Positions 25,073 through 32,903 of a stretch of DNA of 64,000 bases are shown here, one piece after another. Each line of letters opens with the position of its first letter. Position 1 is the first letter of the stretch. The notes below the pieces were generated by a model. That model saw only the letters and a program-made list of their open reading frames with translations, was not told where the DNA came from and did not search any database. The DNA comes from Ochrobactrum sp. Q0168 (GTDB taxonomy: Bacteria; Pseudomonadota; Alphaproteobacteria; Rhizobiales; Rhizobiaceae). The stretch is taken from assembly GCF_016427605.1 (NCBI RefSeq), contig NZ_JAELXQ010000010.1:59525-123524 (forward strand). The letters run 5' to 3'. Position numbers and translations under genes: made by a program.

Positions 25073-26047
25073 ATGCGTTTGCTTGCGCAGATTTTGCTGA
25101 TCGTCACGCTTCAAGTTTCAACATCCGCCTGGGCTGATGACCTTGCATCCTGGAACGATGTCAAATCCAGACAGCAGATCGTCGATTTTGTCGAGAAGGT
25201 AACGAAGGAAGGCAGCAAGAATTACGTCGCGCCTGCGGACCGGATCGCGGTTTTCGACAATGACGGCACCCTCTGGACCGAGCAGCCCTATTATTTCCAG
25301 TTGGCCTTCATGCTTGACCGCGTCAAGGCGCTGGCTCCCGACCATCCGGAATGGAAGACAACGGAACCGTTCAAATCCATCCTGGCCGGTGATCTGGCCG
25401 GTATCGCAAGAAGCGGCGAGAAGGGTGTTGTTGAGCTTGGCATGGTTACCCATGCCGGCATGACGACAGACGAATTCGATAAAATCGTCACGGATTGGTA
25501 TGATACCGCAAAACACCCAAAAACCGGCAAGCCCTTTGCCGAAATGACGTTTTTGCCTATGCGCGAGCTGCTGGACTATCTTCGCGCTCATGACTTCCAG
25601 ACATTCATCGTATCCGGCGGTGGCGTGGAATTCATGCGCCCCATGACGGAGAAGGCTTACGGCATACCTTCGCAACAGGTTATCGGCAGCAGTATCAAGA
25701 CGCAATACGCAATCGAGAACGATCAGCCTGTGCTGAAACGTCTGCCGGAGATCGATTTTATCGACGATGGTCCCGGTAAACCGGTTGGCATCAATCGGGT
25801 GATCGGCAAACGACCGATTTTCGTCGCGGGTAATTCGGATGGTGATTACGAAATGTTGCGGTGGGGCACGGCCTTCCCCAACAGCCTTGGCATCATCATC
25901 CATCATACCGATAAAGACCGGGAATATGCCTATGACCGGCAATCTTCATTCGGAAAACTGGACAAAGCTTTGACCGAAGCTCCGGAGAGAAATTGGGTAA
26001 TCGTCGACATGAAGAATGATTGGAAGAAGGTTTATGCTTTCGAATAG
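25073..26047 (+). CDS. Exported HAD-family phosphatase
   Basis: This 324-residue protein has a signal peptide (MRLLAQILLIVTLQVSTSAWA, cut near 21), so it acts in the periplasm. HAD motifs are FDNDGTLW (DxDGT, nucleophile and acid Asp), IVSGGG (motif II Ser) and the late GNSDGDYEM acidic pair, with a conserved Lys expected between. It resembles phosphoserine-phosphatase-like HADs. GGGAG precedes the start, and the gene follows the formylglycine-generating enzyme by 10 bp in the same transcription unit. Together with the sulfatase it would give the periplasm both sulfo- and phospho-ester hydrolysis. The substrate is unknown. Confidence 0.82.
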   Translation: MRLLAQILLIVTLQVSTSAWADDLASWNDVKSRQQIVDFVEKVTKEGSKNYVAPADRIAVFDNDGTLWTEQPYYFQLAFMLDRVKALAPDHPEWKTTEPFKSILAGDLAGIARSGEKGVVELGMVTHAGMTTDEFDKIVTDWYDTAKHPKTGKPFAEMTFLPMRELLDYLRAHDFQTFIVSGGGVEFMRPMTEKAYGIPSQQVIGSSIKTQYAIENDQPVLKRLPEIDFIDDGPGKPVGINRVIGKRPIFVAGNSDGDYEMLRWGTAFPNSLGIIIHHTDKDREYAYDRQSSFGKLDKALTEAPERNWVIVDMKNDWKKVYAFE

Positions 26048-26103
26048 GTTTCTCGTTTCACATGTCACCATCCGCAATCCATAGTCATTCGAGGAGGACT
26101 CCA

Positions 26104-26874
26104 ATGCCGCTCAACAGGCGCATTCTCCGATGTACAGCAAGCGGGCTATTTTTGCTAGGCATGATTACCATGTCAGCCGCCCAAGATGGCAAGGCCGCAT
26201 CCGACAGGATCGAACCTGCTTCAATTCAAGCCTTAGAGAATATGGGTAAACATCTGCAGTCACTACAGAAGTTCTCTCTAAACTCACAAACCAGCGTGGA
26301 TGCTGTTCTGGATACCGACCAGAAACTGGAGATCGGCGGCGAGGTTTCCTATGAGGTGGAAAGACCAAACAAGGTCCGCATCGATCTGAAAACAGATGTC
26401 GTGCAGGGCGAGTTCATTTATAACGGAACAACCTTCACCTACGTCTCTCCCAGCAACAATACATATGCTCAGGCTCCCGCCCCCGCGACAATCAAGGAAA
26501 CGCTGGAAGAGGCAGCCCAAAAATATCATCTGACTTTCCCGCTTGCGGATTTGTTCGCCTGGGGCACGCCAGACGCGCCCATAGGCGAAATCGTGGAAGG
26601 GTTTCACGCCGGAAATGCAGTGGTGAACGGAAAGCCGACAGATCATTGGGCTTATCGTACCGGGGATCAGGACTTTGAAGTCTGGATCGCATCGGATGGT
26701 CCACCCTTGCCTCTGAAAGTTTCACTTGTGGATCGTGACGATCAAACCCGTCCGCGCATGACCGCCGTTCTCAATTGGAATGAAGCGCCCGATATTCAGG
26801 CGAGTGCATTCGAATTCACGCCTCCGGCTGATGCGCAAAAGCTCCGCTTCCTTGAAGAGGGGAACCCGCAATGA
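26104..26874 (+). CDS. DUF2092-family exported protein
   Basis: This 256-residue exported protein has a signal peptide ending near MSAAQ (about 25) and matches the DUF2092 type: an LolA/LolB-like beta-sheet layout with alternating segments such as KLEIGGEVSYEVERPNKVRI and a C-terminal FEFTPPADAQ motif common to lipoprotein-carrier relatives. It may bind a lipid or lipid-like molecule in the periplasm, which is an inference from the fold. CGAGGAGG precedes the ATG at 26104; an upstream in-frame codon at 26020 lies in the HAD gene. The next gene overlaps its stop (ATGA). Confidence 0.75.
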   Translation: MPLNRRILRCTASGLFLLGMITMSAAQDGKAASDRIEPASIQALENMGKHLQSLQKFSLNSQTSVDAVLDTDQKLEIGGEVSYEVERPNKVRIDLKTDVVQGEFIYNGTTFTYVSPSNNTYAQAPAPATIKETLEEAAQKYHLTFPLADLFAWGTPDAPIGEIVEGFHAGNAVVNGKPTDHWAYRTGDQDFEVWIASDGPPLPLKVSLVDRDDQTRPRMTAVLNWNEAPDIQASAFEFTPPADAQKLRFLEEGNPQ

Positions 26875-27530
26875 AACTCTTTCGTGTCACAATAGGAATT
26901 CTGTTTGCCACAGCGATGATCGCACCGCAAATTGCCGAGGCGCGTGGCGGCTTTGGCGGGCGCATGCCGCGCATGAATTTGGGCGGGGGCGGAATGCATG
27001 GGTTTGGTGGCGGGGGTGGCTTTTACGGCCCCCGCATGGGCGGCTTTAACGGCCCAGCGCATTTCGAACCACGTTTTAATCCATCCGTGCCGCGCGCGCG
27101 CGGTGGCAATCTTCCGCATACAAGAACGGGCCCAACCCCGCATCCAGCGCATCCCCCTGCGCCGCACCCGGCTCCACATCCTGCACCGAAGCCACATCCA
27201 GGGCCTGGGCCTGCCCCGCATCCCGGACCGGGTCCCGCGCCTCATCCGGGACCAGGACCGCATCCTGTACCACCACCACCGCCGCCACCGCCACCTCCGC
27301 CGGGTCCATATTGGCCGGGCTATTGGAATGGCGGATGGGACCCTGCAGCAGCGGCCATTGTCGGTACTGCCGCAGCCGTGGCCATCGGTTCGGTCATTGC
27401 TAATCTTCCACCGGATTGCACAAACGTTGTGGTCAATGGAATAAGCTATAAGGACTGCAGCGGAAACTGGTTTGAGCCAAAATATAACGGGCATAGCGTC
27501 GTCTATGTCGCGGTGGCTCCTCCCAAGTAA
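26871..27530 (+). CDS. Secreted Gly/His/Pro-rich low-complexity protein
   Basis: This 219-residue protein has a signal peptide (cut near EARG, about 24), a Gly-rich segment (26-60), a Pro/His repeat of PHPxP units (88-147) with a run of eleven prolines, a hydrophobic stretch (AAAAIVGTAAAVAIGSVIA) and a short C-terminal domain with two Cys (CTNVVVNGISYKDCSGNWFE). The C-terminal YKDCxxNWFEPxY pattern is found in other small exported proteins of unknown role. His-rich repeats could bind metal such as Cu or Zn, which would suit a copper-dependent formylglycine enzyme only loosely. It is the last gene before the terminator at 27543. Confidence 0.7.
   Translation: MKLFRVTIGILFATAMIAPQIAEARGGFGGRMPRMNLGGGGMHGFGGGGGFYGPRMGGFNGPAHFEPRFNPSVPRARGGNLPHTRTGPTPHPAHPPAPHPAPHPAPKPHPGPGPAPHPGPGPAPHPGPGPHPVPPPPPPPPPPPGPYWPGYWNGGWDPAAAAIVGTAAAVAIGSVIANLPPDCTNVVVNGISYKDCSGNWFEPKYNGHSVVYVAVAPPK
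27132..27311 (+). repeat. Pro/His codon repeat within the secreted low-complexity gene
   Basis: Tandem, imperfect CCGCAYCC-type units encode PHPAP, PHPGPGPAP and then a polyproline run. The repeat is coding and variable in unit length; slippage may change its length among strains. Confidence 0.8.
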
Positions 27531-27542
27531 TTGGAGCCAGAT

Positions 27543-27578
27543 TTACCCGCTTCGCCTCGCAGGAGAAGCGGGTAATTT
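27543..27578 (+). terminator. Terminator at the end of the FGE-HAD-DUF2092 operon
   Basis: TTACCCGCTTC and GAAGCGGGTAA are perfect 11-bp arms (27543-27553 and 27565-27575) with an 11-base loop and a short TTT tail, 12 bp after the last gene's stop. Confidence 0.75.
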
Positions 27579-27727
27579 GCACTTATCAGAAACCGCGTTC
27601 ACCGCAAGTGTGGAAAGGTGTTCTCATCGGTAAACACTCTTTGTGGAATACTCATCCGTTTATGGTAGGGTGGGCGACAGACGTCCGATGCAAATTGTGA
27701 CGACTTGGCATAAGGAGTTTCAGGCCG

Positions 27728-28552
27728 ATGGTGCAGATCAGTCATTGCGTGGGTGGAGGGGTGGCTCTTGCCTGCCTTTTTGCAACATCCGATGTGATGG
27801 CTGCTGATCAACTCAGTGCCCCGCCTGAACCCCGCGGCTGGATCATTACGCTCGGTGTAGGCACCGAATACGGTCCATCTTACGTGGGCGCAAATGACAA
27901 GTCTTTCGGCTTCGTGCCCTCGTTCGATATCCGCCGTTTTGGTGAAGAAGCAGCTCTCAGTGCCCCTGATGACAACATCGATTTCACGCTTTTTGAACTC
28001 GGTGGTGTTGAAATCGGTCCTGTCGCCAGCCTTCGCGGGGACCGAAAATCTTCCGACGATCCAAGTTTGCAAGGGCTAGGTGAAATTGACTGGACTGTCG
28101 ATGCAGGCGCTTTCGCCCAATATTGGCCAATTCAGGACAAGCTGCGCTTTCGTATCGAGGCTCGGCAAGGATTGCAGCATGGGGATGGCTTTGTAGCCGA
28201 TCTTGGCGCCGACTGGTTTCAGCGCGCAGGCAAGGATCTGATCTTTTCGATTGGACCTCGCCTCTCCTTCGCCAACTCCACCTATATGCAGAACAATTTC
28301 GGCGTCGGTATCGCTGACGTTGAGAATGGTGCTTTATTGCCCGCCTATGACGCCGGTGGAGGCATGAAATCTGTCGGACTCGTGGCGAGTGCCACCTATC
28401 AGCTGACCGATACGATGAGCGTTCAGGTCTATGACAAGTTTGATCGTCTGATCGGCGATGCCGCCGACAGTCCAATTGTCACGGAAGGCGGTTCACCCAA
28501 CCAGAATTCTGTCGGTATCATATTGAGCCGATCATTTCATTTCGGGTTCTGA
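27728..28552 (+). CDS. MipA/OmpV-family outer-membrane protein
   Basis: This 274-residue protein has a signal peptide (cut after VMA, about 25) and a beta-barrel body. Motifs typical of MipA/OmpV are near the start (WIITLGVGTEYGPSYVGAND, then FGFVPSFDIRRFG) and the C-terminal strand ends in phenylalanine (SRSFHFGF), as barrel proteins recognised by the Bam machinery do. AAGGAG lies about 10 nt upstream. It is separated from the sulfatase regulon by a terminator and has no copy of the 15-bp motif. It overlaps the end of the convergent EamA-type gene by about 20 bp. MipA relatives act as scaffolds for murein enzymes or as porin-like channels. Confidence 0.82.
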   Translation: MVQISHCVGGGVALACLFATSDVMAADQLSAPPEPRGWIITLGVGTEYGPSYVGANDKSFGFVPSFDIRRFGEEAALSAPDDNIDFTLFELGGVEIGPVASLRGDRKSSDDPSLQGLGEIDWTVDAGAFAQYWPIQDKLRFRIEARQGLQHGDGFVADLGADWFQRAGKDLIFSIGPRLSFANSTYMQNNFGVGIADVENGALLPAYDAGGGMKSVGLVASATYQLTDTMSVQVYDKFDRLIGDAADSPIVTEGGSPNQNSVGIILSRSFHFGF

Positions 28553-28930
28553 TATCTCGTCTTCGACCTGCCCCGCCGTAGATATCATCCAGACACCCGA
28601 CAGGATGAGAATGCTTCCTCCGATCTGCAGAAGATTGGTCGGCTCCTGAAACCAGAGCCAACTGGCGGCCAGCACGGCCACGTAGCTGATAGCGGAAATC
28701 GGAAAGGCTTTGCTGAGATCGAAATCGGTAAGCACATTCATCCAAAGGAAGAAGCAAGTAATTTCAGCCGTGATTGTGGCCAGCATCCATGGCGAAGTTG
28801 CTGCAACAACCAGCTTGCCCCACCCCGTCGTCGTGATCTGATCGACATGTTCCGCAGCAAACTTGACGAAAATCTGCGCCAGCGTGTTGAAAACTGGAAT
28901 ACCGATCCAGAGAGACATGCGGCTTATCAC
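28532..28930 (-). CDS. Half-size EamA/SMR-type transporter, second subunit
   Basis: This 132-residue protein has four membrane helices with the SMR/EamA pattern (FNTLAQIFVKFAAE in helix 1; LSKAFPISAISYVAVLAASWLWFQEP in helices 3-4). Small proteins of this size work as pairs, such as the ArnE/ArnF flippase. A second half-size gene lies at 30918-31274 in the same block, which fits a heterodimer. It starts inside the stop of the acyltransferase gene (ATGA). It would move a lipid-linked or small polar compound across the inner membrane; the cargo is unknown. Confidence 0.75.
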   Translation of the reverse strand: MISRMSLWIGIPVFNTLAQIFVKFAAEHVDQITTTGWGKLVVAATSPWMLATITAEITCFFLWMNVLTDFDLSKAFPISAISYVAVLAASWLWFQEPTNLLQIGGSILILSGVWMISTAGQVEDEISEPEMK

Positions 28931-30105
28931 GGCTTCGTTTCCGCCTTTTCATCAATGGCAAACATTGGTGAAACGAATTTCAGCAGGGTTTGTATTATCG
29001 GATTACGGTGCCTGAAGAACATGGTGTTGCGCGTGAGGCGGCTACCGAGCTTCACTTTACTCTCGTAACTAGCCTGTCCGCTTTGATAGCGGCGCATTCC
29101 ATGCTTCAGACAGTATTCGAGATTGTTGAACCAGCTCAGATAATAAAGATTGTATTTTCGCCCTGATTCCGCATCCATACAGAAGAACTTGTCGATGAGT
29201 GTACATTCATCGTGAACGAGCAGGTTGATGGCAAGAATGCGGTCTTCCACCTTATAGACCGTGCAAAAAGCCCGGCCCTGCATCTGCCGCAGCACGCCTG
29301 CGAAATAAGCACCTGTGAGCGCCTCAAACTGCAAATCGCTTCGCCCGCGCGTGTCATCATAAAGTTCCATGACGCGCGGGAGAATATCGGCAATTTCGGA
29401 ACGATACTCGATAGTTACCGCGTTGCGACTGCGTAATTTTCGGCGCATATCCTTGCGCGTCCCCGATGAAAGCCGTGCCAGATAGTCGTCGACGGACGCA
29501 AAATCAAGGTCCAGCCAGGCTGTGGCGAGGCCGGGGATCGCGGCATATCCGCCAGCGGCAAAAACGCTGTGCAAATCAGCGGAAAGCGTATCGGGCAGAT
29601 CCTTGACACCGCGCAGAGCGCAACCTTCCGCATCCGCGATGCGCTTGAAACCTTCAAGTAGCTGCTTGAGCAAAACCGACCGCATGTCCGGCGTTACACA
29701 GGCATGAAACCCTGGAACGCCGTTTTCGGTGCAAGGCGAACCGAGGCAGGCAAGACGCAATGTGAGGAAACCCGGCCAGTGCCGCCGGATACCGCGCACC
29801 AGACTGCGCATATACCCTTCATCCAAGGTAGTATCGAGTTGATACGCGGTCAGAAAGACTGGCATCGCCGCAATCACACGCTCGTTCTGCACAATCGTCA
29901 TGTAGCGCCAGCTGAAACCCTCTATTCCCGCCTGTTCAACGGCAAGCAAATAGTCGTAATCCTCGATTTCATTTGGAAAACAGCTGTTCCAGGCATCGCG
30001 GCCGATATGGGCAATGGAAGCAACGACCCGCGTTTCGGCCAACGCAGACTTGCCGATCAGAACTGGCGTGCTTGTAGGCAATCCATCAAACAAGCTCGCA
30101 AGCAT
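28927..30105 (-). CDS. FemAB/GNAT-like acyltransferase (BioF2/Acetyltransf_6 type)
   Basis: This 392-residue protein has the double GNAT-like fold of the PF13480 type. The C-terminal half shows YLARLSSGTRKDMRRKLRS and the characteristic end YLSWFNNLEYCLKHGMRRYQSGQASYESK. Such enzymes transfer acyl or aminoacyl groups to amines, for example in exopolysaccharide and cell-wall modification. The start at 30105 has GAGGAA 6 nt upstream; the longer frame from 30165 runs into the hydrolase gene. It overlaps that gene by 20 bp and the EamA gene by four, so all are co-translated. The substrate is probably the product of the nearby aminotransferase, as an inference. Confidence 0.72.
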   Translation of the reverse strand: MLASLFDGLPTSTPVLIGKSALAETRVVASIAHIGRDAWNSCFPNEIEDYDYLLAVEQAGIEGFSWRYMTIVQNERVIAAMPVFLTAYQLDTTLDEGYMRSLVRGIRRHWPGFLTLRLACLGSPCTENGVPGFHACVTPDMRSVLLKQLLEGFKRIADAEGCALRGVKDLPDTLSADLHSVFAAGGYAAIPGLATAWLDLDFASVDDYLARLSSGTRKDMRRKLRSRNAVTIEYRSEIADILPRVMELYDDTRGRSDLQFEALTGAYFAGVLRQMQGRAFCTVYKVEDRILAINLLVHDECTLIDKFFCMDAESGRKYNLYYLSWFNNLEYCLKHGMRRYQSGQASYESKVKLGSRLTRNTMFFRHRNPIIQTLLKFVSPMFAIDEKAETKP

Positions 30106-30904
30106 TCTGTTCCTCGAAATAGCTGGCGGTGAGGTCTGCCACCCAGCGATGCTGGCGGTCCACATGGATCATGTGATAGCTATCCTCAATCCAATGCAGG
30201 CGGTTGGGCGCGCCCAAATGTTGGGTGATGTATTTTGCCTGACGCGGATTGCTCAGGTCGTCTTCGCGCGCGTGCAATATAAGCGTTGGCGTTTTAATAG
30301 CTGGAAGCTCTTTTCGAAATGCCCGCCCCAGACGATACATTTCGATAATGCCAGTGCCCGGAAAATGCTCCAGCACGCCTTCCGCCGACATGCCGGTCAT
30401 GAGCCGACGCAAACGGTCGTCCTTGATCCCCATTGCCGAAGTTTCGGAAAAGTTGAGACGATTGAGATACGGCACATAAGCGAGCCAGCCAATCTGCCGG
30501 GATAGGAACGGATAGAAGAACGGCACGCCCCAACCGTCATAATGAAAGCATGGCGAATAGAGCGCGACAGCCTTAATAGAACCGCGACTACGATGGGCCG
30601 ACAAAAGCGCCAGCTTTCCGCCGACGCAAATACCCGCTGCATAGGTGGTATCCGCATAGGCTTTCAGCCTTTCAGCCGCCTCATCGACACTTTCCAGCCA
30701 ATCACGCCAGTGGCTTGCACGAAATGCCGCCTCGCTTTGACCGTGCCCAGCCAGAAGTGGCGCATAAACCGTAAAGCCACGCCGATTGAGAAGACGCCCG
30801 ACCAGACGCATCTCTGCGGGTGCCCCTGTCATGCCATGCACCAGCAGCACCGCCTGCCCGTTCGTGCCCGGCATAAAAAATGAAAATGGATCGGATAGGT
30901 TCAT
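30086..30904 (-). CDS. Alpha/beta hydrolase with cysteine at the nucleophile position
   Basis: This 272-residue protein has the alpha/beta hydrolase fold of the carboxylesterase/lysophospholipase type: VLLVHGMTGAP (oxyanion loop), GICVGG at 91-96 where GxSxG is expected, HAREDD (acid, about 215) and DSYHMI (His 244). The nucleophile is Cys93 (codon TGC), as in dienelactone hydrolase, rather than Ser. The catalytic set is otherwise complete, so it may act as a thiol hydrolase or acyltransferase instead of an esterase. There is no signal peptide. The acyltransferase gene begins inside its 3' end, and the EamA gene precedes it by 13 bp. Confidence 0.78.
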   Translation of the reverse strand: MNLSDPFSFFMPGTNGQAVLLVHGMTGAPAEMRLVGRLLNRRGFTVYAPLLAGHGQSEAAFRASHWRDWLESVDEAAERLKAYADTTYAAGICVGGKLALLSAHRSRGSIKAVALYSPCFHYDGWGVPFFYPFLSRQIGWLAYVPYLNRLNFSETSAMGIKDDRLRRLMTGMSAEGVLEHFPGTGIIEMYRLGRAFRKELPAIKTPTLILHAREDDLSNPRQAKYITQHLGAPNRLHWIEDSYHMIHVDRQHRWVADLTASYFEEQNACELV

Positions 30905-30917
30905 CGATTAAGCTTTC

Positions 30918-31274
30918 TCAAAGCCCTGTCAGTCCCACACAAGCAACGCCAAGCGTGATCAGAAAAACCCCGAATGCGTGGCGTTGATTGACCTTTTCAG
31001 AAAAGAATATCGCGCCAGCAAAGACCATCGCTGCGTAGCTCAATGCCGTCAAAGGAAACGCGATTGACAGCGGTACCCGTTCCAGCACCTGCATCCAGCA
31101 GAACAAGTCCACTACCCAGAACGCCACGCCCAACCACGTAACCGGCAACAACAGGGTTCGCAGAATATCGGGGGCGCGATCTGCGGCGAATTTGAAACAA
31201 ACCTCGCGTCCCATCTCCGTGAGGATACAGAACGCCACCAATGCCAGCACCGACAGCGAAAGGGTCCCAGTCAT
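30918..31274 (-). CDS. Half-size EamA/SMR-type transporter, first subunit
   Basis: This 118-residue, four-helix protein resembles SMR/EamA half-transporters: EMGREVCFKFAADRAP after helix 1, FWVVDLFCWMQVLERVPLSI and PLTALSYAAMVFAGAIFFSEKVN. The size and the second copy at 28532-28930 recall the ArnE/ArnF pair that flips aminoarabinose lipid, although the resemblance is architectural only. The two copies are divergent in sequence, as expected for a heterodimer with opposite orientations. It lies between the aminotransferase and hydrolase genes in one co-directional block. Confidence 0.75.
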   Translation of the reverse strand: MTGTLSLSVLALVAFCILTEMGREVCFKFAADRAPDILRTLLLPVTWLGVAFWVVDLFCWMQVLERVPLSIAFPLTALSYAAMVFAGAIFFSEKVNQRHAFGVFLITLGVACVGLTGL

Positions 31275-31379
31275 TGTGCCACATCACTCTTTACCGCCCC
31301 TATGCCATGAAGCGTCTTCACCAGATGAGAATGCAGCCCCAACACCTCGCTGAACTGGAGAAGATGGAGCTGCATTGCT

Positions 31380-32804
31380 TCAGCGCTTTGCTGCGCGTAC
31401 AAAAAGCTGATCGAGCAACGTCAATGCCAGATCGATCTCCTCACGCGAAATAAGCAGATTGGGGGCAAGGGTGATGACGTTCTTGTGGTAACCGCCCACG
31501 TCGAGCACGAGGCCATAGTTCTTGCCGTTGACAGCAAGATCCCCCTTCATGCCCTCATCGCACATCCAGTCAAGCGTTGCCTTGTCCGGCGTGTAACTAT
31601 CTTCCTGACAGACTTCCATCCGAAGCGCCAGTCCGAGACCATCGACTTCGCCGATTGTCTTGTGTTTTGCCTGTAGCTGTCTCAACCCGTCAAGGAAATA
31701 AGCACCTTTATCCATAATGGTAGCGCCATAGTCCTTGTCTTCTTCCAGCATCCTCAATGTTTCAAGAGCGACAGATGTACCCATGGGGTTGCTGGCAAAA
31801 GTGGAATGGGTCGATCCGGGAGGAAAGACGCCTGGATGGATCATGTCTTCTCGCGCCCAGACACCGGATAACGGGTTGAGCCCATTGGTAATCGCCTTGC
31901 CGAACACCAGCACGTCTGGATTGACACCAAAATGTTCAATCGACCAAAGCTTGCCGGTGCGATAGACTCCCATCTGGATTTCATCAACCACCAGAAGGAT
32001 GCCATGTTCATCCAGAACTTTCTTGAGTTCCTTGAAGAAATTCATCGGCGGAATGACATAGCCGCCTGTACCCTGGATTGGCTCCACATAGAAGGCAGCA
32101 AACTCCGACTTTCCGGCCTTTGGGTCCCAAACCCCATTATATTCGCTTTCGAACAAACGAGCGAATTTCTGCACGCAATAGTGGCCATATTCTTCCTTGC
32201 TCATACCCTTGGGACCACGGAAATGATAAGGAAATTCAATGAATTGTGCCCGGTCGGAAAAATGTCCATAGCGGCGGCGATACCGATAGCTCGAGGTAAT
32301 CGATGAAGCGCCAAGCGTTCGACCGTGATAGCCACCTTCGAAGGCAAACATCAGGCTCTTGCCCCCGGTAAAGTTGCGTACCAGTTTTAGTGAATCCTCG
32401 ATGGCCTGCGAGCCGCCAACATTGAAATGTACACGTCCTTTTGTGCCGAATTTGCGCTGCGCATCCTGGGCGATCAAGGCTGCAAGTTCCACCTTTTCGC
32501 GGTGTAGATATTGAGAGGCAACCTGTGGCAGCGTATCGAGCTGACGGTGAGCTGCTGCATTCAAGCGCGGATTGCGATAGCCGAAATTGACGGCCGAATA
32601 CCACATCTGCAAATCAAGAAAGGGCGTCTCCTGTTCATTGAACAGGAACGAACCTTCACAACCGGAGAAGATTGCGGGCTGGTTTGAATAATGCACCGTG
32701 TCGCCATACGAGCAATAAAGCTCTTCTAGCAGACGCAGATCACTTTCGCTCTCAGCAATGCCGGAAATGGGTTGAGACGGATTGGAAGTCACAGTCTTGT
32801 TCAT
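31380..32804 (-). CDS. Class III PLP-dependent aminotransferase
   Basis: This 474-residue enzyme has the fold-type I class III layout. Motifs include VHFNVGGSQAIEDSLKLVR (phosphate-binding region), FEGGYHGRT, VVDEIQMGVYRTG (D274 contacts the PLP ring nitrogen) and VFGKAITNG with the PLP lysine K303. Relatives act on ornithine, diaminobutyrate, 4-aminobutyrate or glutamate semialdehyde. Usual members are about 430-460 residues, so the length is normal, with a slightly longer N-terminus. AGAAGG precedes the start. It is probably the core biosynthetic enzyme of the 28532-35763 block, and the amine it makes could be acylated by the neighbour at 28927. Its substrate is not determined. Confidence 0.88.
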   Translation of the reverse strand: MNKTVTSNPSQPISGIAESESDLRLLEELYCSYGDTVHYSNQPAIFSGCEGSFLFNEQETPFLDLQMWYSAVNFGYRNPRLNAAAHRQLDTLPQVASQYLHREKVELAALIAQDAQRKFGTKGRVHFNVGGSQAIEDSLKLVRNFTGGKSLMFAFEGGYHGRTLGASSITSSYRYRRRYGHFSDRAQFIEFPYHFRGPKGMSKEEYGHYCVQKFARLFESEYNGVWDPKAGKSEFAAFYVEPIQGTGGYVIPPMNFFKELKKVLDEHGILLVVDEIQMGVYRTGKLWSIEHFGVNPDVLVFGKAITNGLNPLSGVWAREDMIHPGVFPPGSTHSTFASNPMGTSVALETLRMLEEDKDYGATIMDKGAYFLDGLRQLQAKHKTIGEVDGLGLALRMEVCQEDSYTPDKATLDWMCDEGMKGDLAVNGKNYGLVLDVGGYHKNVITLAPNLLISREEIDLALTLLDQLFVRAAKR

Positions 32805-32903
32805 GGATATGCCTTCTGGGAATGACCTGCAGGTGCAACGGACCAGCAGACGTAATTTCAGGAAAATTGAATTTTTTGGGAGTTCAGCGGAACTGAAGAT
32901 TAC

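Noticed and set aside
25118..25942. 274-codon minus-strand frame opposite the HAD phosphatase gene
   Set aside because: No family motif, and the opposite strand encodes a clear HAD protein with signal peptide.
27132..27311. Tandem repeats considered as a CRISPR or intergenic repeat array
   Set aside because: The units lie in frame in a coding region with no unique spacers; they are a Pro/His protein repeat.
26796..27494. Long minus-strand Arg/Trp-rich frame opposite the Pro/His-rich gene
   Set aside because: Its composition is produced by the complementary Pro/His codon repeat; no ribosome binding site or motif.
30086..30105. Frameshift between hydrolase and acyltransferase genes
   Set aside because: The 20-bp overlap has a good ribosome binding site for the downstream start, so it is normal translational coupling.
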